Shown: positions 60,704-64,000 of the stretch, one piece after another
Position numbering within the stretch: position 1 is the first letter of the stretch
Layout: each line of letters starts with the position of its first letter
Source of the DNA: Dactylosporangium sp. AC04546
GTDB taxonomy: Bacteria > Actinomycetota > Actinomycetes > Mycobacteriales > Micromonosporaceae
Direction of reading: 5' to 3'
NCBI RefSeq assembly: GCF_022095675.1
Contig: NZ_JAHYSG010000002.1
Span: forward strand, 1 to 64,000
DNA length: 64,000 nucleotides
Position numbers and translations under genes: made by a program
Notes under the pieces: generated by a model
Told to the model about the DNA's origin: nothing
What the model saw: only the letters and a program-made list of their open reading frames with translations
Databases searched by the model: none

Positions 60704-61434
60704 CCACCAAGACGGGGACCTCCGCGAACCCCTGGCGGAAACGCGTCGAATCCGCGGACTGGGCCGCCGTTGCGGCCGAGATGGACGAGTACGGCGGCGC
60801 CCTGCTCCCGCAACTTCTCGCCCCCGAGGAGACTCGAGCGATCCGCGAACTGTACGACAGCGATGAACTGTTCCGCAGCACGATCAACATGGGCCGGCAT
60901 CGCTTCGGCGAAGGTCAGTACCGGTACTTCACGGCACCGTACCCCGAGCCGATCGAGGCGCTGAAGCAGGCGCTCTACCCGAGGTTGCTACCGATCGCCC
61001 GTGAGTGGTGGACCAGGCTCGGCCGGCCCGCCCCTTGGCCGGACACCCTCGATGAGTGGCTGCGGATGTGCCACGACGCCGGGCAGACCAAGTCGACGGC
61101 GATCCTGCTCCGCTACGGCGAGAAGGACTGGAACGCGCTGCACCGCGACCTCTACGGTGACCTCGTCTTCCCCCTCCAGGTCGTGATCAACCTCAACGAG
61201 CCCGGAGTTGATCACGCCGGCGGCGAGTTCCTCCTGCTGGAGCAGCGGCCGCGGGCGCAGTCCCGCGGCACGGCCACACTCCTGCCGCACGGTCACGGGT
61301 ATGTCTTCACCACTCGCGACCGCCCCGTCCGCTCCGCCCGCGGCTGGTCGGCGGCGCCGGTGCGGCACGGGGTCTCCGCGATCCGCTCCGGCGAGCGGCA
61401 CACCCTCGCCCTTGTCTTCCACGACGCGGCATGA
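60700..61434 (+). CDS. 2OG-Fe(II) oxygenase, Oxygenase-NA (PF09859) type
   Basis: ATG 60700 (ATGA overlap); 244 residues. The Fe(II) site His and Asp lie in WNALHRDLYGDLVFPLQ, followed by GGEFLLLEQRPRAQSRGTA and RHGVSAIRSGERHTLALVFH with the second His and Arg. This family is described as an oxygenase acting on alkylated/damaged nucleic acid, related to AlkB. It is well placed in an alkylation operon. A broken AlkB C-terminus lies downstream at 62190-62338. Confidence 0.9.
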   Translation: MTTKTGTSANPWRKRVESADWAAVAAEMDEYGGALLPQLLAPEETRAIRELYDSDELFRSTINMGRHRFGEGQYRYFTAPYPEPIEALKQALYPRLLPIAREWWTRLGRPAPWPDTLDEWLRMCHDAGQTKSTAILLRYGEKDWNALHRDLYGDLVFPLQVVINLNEPGVDHAGGEFLLLEQRPRAQSRGTATLLPHGHGYVFTTRDRPVRSARGWSAAPVRHGVSAIRSGERHTLALVFHDAA

Positions 61435-61721
61435 GCACCACGAAGACCTACACGCTTGTCGGTGCGGACGGGCGCCCCCACTCGTCTCCCGTCAAGGGCG
61501 AATGGGGCGGCCACCGCGGCAGCAGGATCTACGGCCGGCTCGACTGCCCCGAGGCGCTCCGAGCGATTGCGCGAGGTGGCTACGTGACGCACCGTGTCTT
61601 CTTCGCCGACGAGGCGACCGCGATCGCCGCCGGCTACCGGCCGTGCGGGGCATGCTGCAAAGGCCGCTACCAGGCGTGGAAGGCCGCACGGGAGAAAGGC
61701 GAACCGTGGACGCCCTGGTGA
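61431..61721 (+). CDS. Stand-alone Ada-type metal-binding domain protein
   Basis: 96 residues, ATGA overlap with the oxygenase gene. Matches the Ada zinc domain of the GRLDCP type: GSRIYGRLDCPEALRAIARG, YVTHRVFFADEATAIAAGYR, PCGACCKGRYQAWK. In Ada, four Cys hold the zinc and one of them takes methyl groups from phosphotriesters to switch on transcription. Here the first Cys, then CGACC are seen, but not the usual second Cys four residues after the first. No AraC-type helix-turn-helix follows. Confidence 0.85.
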   Translation: MSTTKTYTLVGADGRPHSSPVKGEWGGHRGSRIYGRLDCPEALRAIARGGYVTHRVFFADEATAIAAGYRPCGACCKGRYQAWKAAREKGEPWTPW

Positions 61722-62338
61722 GCCCGCTCCTTCGGACTTCGCAGGGCATCCGCCCCCCACATGCTTCGGCGGCGACGGAGGCGGAGGTCGAGGCGATCAC
61801 GGCACTGGCCTGGGCTCGCGACGCAACACGGATAGCCATCGGATCGGGCCGGGCGGACGGCGACCTCACGACGGTACGCGCCGTCGCGACACGGTGGGAA
61901 GCGCTCGGCGGCGAGATCGTCTCGACCCTCACCTGGCCGGAGACCGCCGCGTCGTGGTTGCGGCAGGCCACCCGTTTCACCGCGGCTGATCCAGATCTTT
62001 GGATCATGACCGGTTCCCCAGTCGGATGGGCGCAGATGACCCGCAGGCTCCTCTGGTCGACCAGTTGGCGGCCGGCTCGAACCATCCTGACGTCGGCGCT
62101 CTCCGAGCGGGTGGCGCTCGATCTCGTCGGCCTTGTGAACCTCAATGGAATCACCGGCGTCACCGCATCAGGCGACGCCTGGCAGATCGAGAACGGGGAC
62201 CTCTTCATCTTCGGCGGAGCATCCAGGCTCGCCTACCACGGGGTCACACGCGTGCATCCCTGCACCGCCCCCGATTGATCCGGCCTGGATACCGGCCGGA
62301 TCAATATCACCATGCGCACCACCGGGCTCACCGACTGA
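61706..62338 (+). pseudogene. Chimera of a substrate-binding-protein fragment and the C-terminus of AlkB
   Basis: From GTG 61706 (overlapping the Ada-domain gene by 16 bases) the frame encodes AWARDATRIAIGSGRADGDL, TLTWPETAASWLRQATRFTA, PDLWIMTGSPVGWAQMTRRL, a pattern of ABC substrate-binding proteins. Near 62190 it changes to the AlkB C-terminus: ENGDLFIFGGASRLAYHGV then HPCTAPD, a TGA at 62276-62278, and in the same frame SGLDTGRINITMRTTGLTD with the AlkB 2OG Arg pair, ending at 62338. The AlkB catalytic core is absent, and the TGA splits the rest. Without the first half of either fold it is not expected to work. Confidence 0.75.
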
Positions 62339-62356
62339 CGGAGAAGTAACACGGCA

Positions 62357-62968
62357 ATGAACGAATCACCCGAGGACCCCGGCGTTGTGATTGGCGAAGA
62401 CGGCCTGGCCCGACCCGCGTGGGCGTCGGTCGATCCGATGCTGCGCGACTACTACGACACCGAATGGGGCATGCCCGTCACCGACGAGCGCGGCGTCTAC
62501 GAGCGGGTCACGCTCGAAGGGTTCCAAGCGGGCCTGTCCTGGGCCACGATCCTCCGCAAACGCCCCGCATTCCGCGCCGCGTTCGACGATTTCGATCCCG
62601 ACGCGGTCGCCGCCTACACCGAGCGCGATATCGAACGGCTCCTCGCAGACACCGCGATCGTGCGGAACCGGCAGAAGATCGAGGCCGCGATCCGAAACGC
62701 CCAGGCGACGCAGAGGCTCCGCGACGACATCGGACTGTCCGCGCTCATCTGGTCGTCCAGACCGGCAACGACCCCCCGGCCGCGAACCTTCGCCGACATC
62801 CCCACCACCTCGCCCGAATCCGTCGCCCTCTCGAAAGAGCTCCGCAGGCGCGGATTCGCGTTCGTCGGCCCGACGACGATGTTCGCGCTCATGGAGGCGA
62901 TCGGCATCGTCGACACGCACCTGATCGGCTCGCACCGACGCGGTACCTCCGGCGTCTGGCCCGAATGA
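62357..62968 (+). CDS. tag: DNA-3-methyladenine glycosylase I
   Basis: 203 residues; GGAGAAG upstream. The TagI pattern is clear: YYDTEWGMPVTDERGVYERV, the catalytic Glu and aromatic pocket in LEGFQAGLSWATILRKRPAF, IVRNRQKIEAAIRNAQ, LSKELRRRGFAFVGPTTMFA and VDTHLIGSH. It excises 3-methyladenine. The zinc-snap residues of E. coli Tag are partly missing (N-terminal Cys and His are Pro/Tyr here), while the C-terminal His remains. Last repair gene of the operon, 18 bases after the AlkB remnant. Confidence 0.93.
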   Translation: MNESPEDPGVVIGEDGLARPAWASVDPMLRDYYDTEWGMPVTDERGVYERVTLEGFQAGLSWATILRKRPAFRAAFDDFDPDAVAAYTERDIERLLADTAIVRNRQKIEAAIRNAQATQRLRDDIGLSALIWSSRPATTPRPRTFADIPTTSPESVALSKELRRRGFAFVGPTTMFALMEAIGIVDTHLIGSHRRGTSGVWPE

Positions 62969-63145
62969 GCACGATCCGTCTCGACGCCTCCGGGCCGTTC
63001 CATCACGAGATGTTCGCTCAGGCTGCGATCTGAGTACAGAAAATCCCGGCGGCCGGTCTCACGAAACACCCGCCCGACCCGTCTTCCCAGTATCGCCGGC
63101 CAGTAACCGGCTGGCGATCACCCACAGGAGAAAAGGGACGACATC

Positions 63146-63595
63146 ATGTCGCTGGAAGAGAACAAGGCCATCGTCGGACGCTGGTTCACCGAGTTTTGGG
63201 GCAACCCCTGGAACCCTGCGGTCATCGACGAGCTCGCGCACCCCGACATCCGCTTCGAGTACTCGCTGCACAAGCCCATGCGCGGCCGCGACGAAGTGCG
63301 GGCGTTCGCCACCAGCTTCCGCACCGCGTTCCCGGACCTCAACTTCTGGGGCACCGCCGACCTGATCGCCGAGGGCGACTACGTGGTCGGCCAGTGGGAA
63401 GGCGGCGGCATCCACACCGGGCCGATCGTCTTCGACGACCTGCCCATCGGCTCGGTGCCAGCGGCGTCCGGCAAGACGCTCCGCTTCACCGGCACGACCG
63501 TCCTCAAGGTCGCCGACGGACTCATCGTCGAAGAGGTCGGACTCGACGACGGCGTGAAGGTCCTCCAGCAGCTCGGCATCATCCCCACCGAGTAG
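63146..63595 (+). CDS. SnoaL-like polyketide-cyclase-fold protein
   Basis: ATG after AAAAGGGA; 149 residues, the usual length. NTF2/SnoaL fold: MSLEENKAIVGRWFTEFWGN, AHPDIRFEYSLHKPMRGRDE, FRTAFPDLNFWGTADLIAEG, GKTLRFTGTTVLKVADGLIV and EEVGLDDGVKVLQQLGIIP. The His/Asp residues of the SnoaL active site are partly kept (HPDIRF, FPDL). Typical of stand-alone ester-cyclase or isomerase-like proteins. Its own transcript ends at the hairpin 22 bases downstream. Confidence 0.9.
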   Translation: MSLEENKAIVGRWFTEFWGNPWNPAVIDELAHPDIRFEYSLHKPMRGRDEVRAFATSFRTAFPDLNFWGTADLIAEGDYVVGQWEGGGIHTGPIVFDDLPIGSVPAASGKTLRFTGTTVLKVADGLIVEEVGLDDGVKVLQQLGIIPTE

Positions 63596-63616
63596 GTCGA
63601 CGAATACGCCGTTGAA

Positions 63617-63657
63617 CGCAGGGAGGGGTCGAGCGACGTGCACGGCCCCTCCCTGCG
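63617..63657 (+). terminator. Terminator hairpin after the SnoaL-like gene
   Basis: CGCAGGGAGGGG (63617-63628) pairs perfectly with CCCCTCCCTGCG (63646-63657); loop of 17 bases in which G/C pairing continues partly. Starts 22 bases after the stop. Confidence 0.75.
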
Positions 63658-64000
63658 CAGTTCCCGGCCTGATGGATTTCGGCATCGCCGGACTCACGAC
63701 CCCCGCCGGTGGCCGGTACGGCCGGTACTTGTCGTTGTACCGCCACAACGAGTCGATCTGCGCCGAGTCGCAGAAGCGGTGCAGCAGGCGGCATGCGCGA
63801 GCGAGGCACGTAGGGCGGTCATTGACGCGGGCCGTTGGGTGGCGTCGGCATCGTCGCGTCCGCCTCAGCGGGTGTTGTGGTGGAGCCGCTGTTGCACCCG
63901 TGTGGCGATTGCGTGGAGATGGGGGCGGCGTTGGGGGTGGGGCGCTGGTTGTGCGCGGTGGTTCGCGACATTCGCCGCATGCGGATACGGGAGTCGCGCA
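63658..64000. other. Right end without a supported gene
   Basis: About 340 bases. Only short GC-rich frames. GGCGGCATG at 63788-63796 resembles the dispersed 10-mer seen elsewhere. Confidence 0.4.

Noticed and set aside
62276..62278. TGA inside the AlkB-like part as a possible selenocysteine codon
   Set aside because: The AlkB C-terminus has no Cys/Sec site here, the catalytic core is absent, and no SECIS-like hairpin is evident; simple decay is more likely.
1..64000. CRISPR arrays and tRNA/rRNA genes
   Set aside because: No spaced direct repeats, no cloverleaf-like or conserved rRNA sequence noticed on either strand; the only tandem repeat (31227-31298) has no spacers.

Overview
The window is very GC-rich, with GTG/TTG starts, many 4-bp ATGA/GTGA overlaps and gene families typical of filamentous Actinobacteria: a LAL-type LuxR regulator, a membrane Ser/Thr kinase, an RsdA-type anti-sigma factor, Mce-associated proteins, a fused isobutyryl-CoA mutase and Hsp70-like/WD40 proteins. 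I infer a Micromonosporaceae-like actinomycete (Actinoplanes/Dactylosporangium/Micromonospora group). The genus is not provable from this sequence. I see no rRNA, tRNA or CRISPR array.

Layout. 1-7.1 kb holds the end of a secreted lectin-type protein, accessory genes (DUF4240/SnoaL, DinB, a secreted NTF2-like protein, a lipoprotein) and transposase debris (IS3, integrase-core, IS6 remnants). 7.2-17.2 kb holds a small membrane protein, the LAL regulator, SMI1/KNR4-like and other small genes, a STAS anti-sigma antagonist and a Ser/Thr kinase. 17.4-22.0 kb is a scrambled stretch. It has a truncated sensor domain, the tail of an mce operon cut inside its first remaining gene, an N-terminally truncated SigD/ShbA-like sigma factor joined to its intact RsdA-like anti-sigma gene, and a histidine kinase cut off before its ATPase domain.

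22.1-32.3 kb is an arsenic-resistance island that starts where the histidine kinase is broken. It has two ArsC arsenate reductases, an ArsR-ArsC fusion, an AqpS-type aquaporin, two further ArsR repressors with palindromic operators, a Cys-rich CCG-repeat protein coupled to an M28 peptidase, a truncated ArsN-like acetyltransferase, an ArsO-like flavoprotein with CCG motifs in its tail, an MFS transporter and a TauE/SafE permease. There is no ArsB or ACR3, so arsenite would have to leave through the aquaporin or the other carriers. The CCG peptide plus peptidase pair is the best candidate here for an undescribed system.

32.6-50.4 kb is accessory DNA: YciI with a truncated ECF sigma gene, a membrane-anchored Hsp70-like protein, an Hsp70-WD40 fusion, SIMPL and DUF1963 proteins, many small orphan genes, several pseudogenes, and a phage-like two-gene module at 44.3-46.7 kb. 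Two degenerate copies of one integrase fragment lie at 2.9 and 43.6 kb, and short dispersed repeats recur between genes. 50.5-58.6 kb is more ordinary: an icmF-marR-BtuF-like operon behind a doubled 18-bp palindrome, an ATP-dependent DNA ligase, an SDR, a tautomerase and an SDR remnant. 59.0-63.0 kb is an alkylation-damage operon in which the functions of Ada are split over separate genes and joined by an ECF sigma factor, an Oxygenase-NA protein and TagI. A SnoaL-like gene with a terminator follows.
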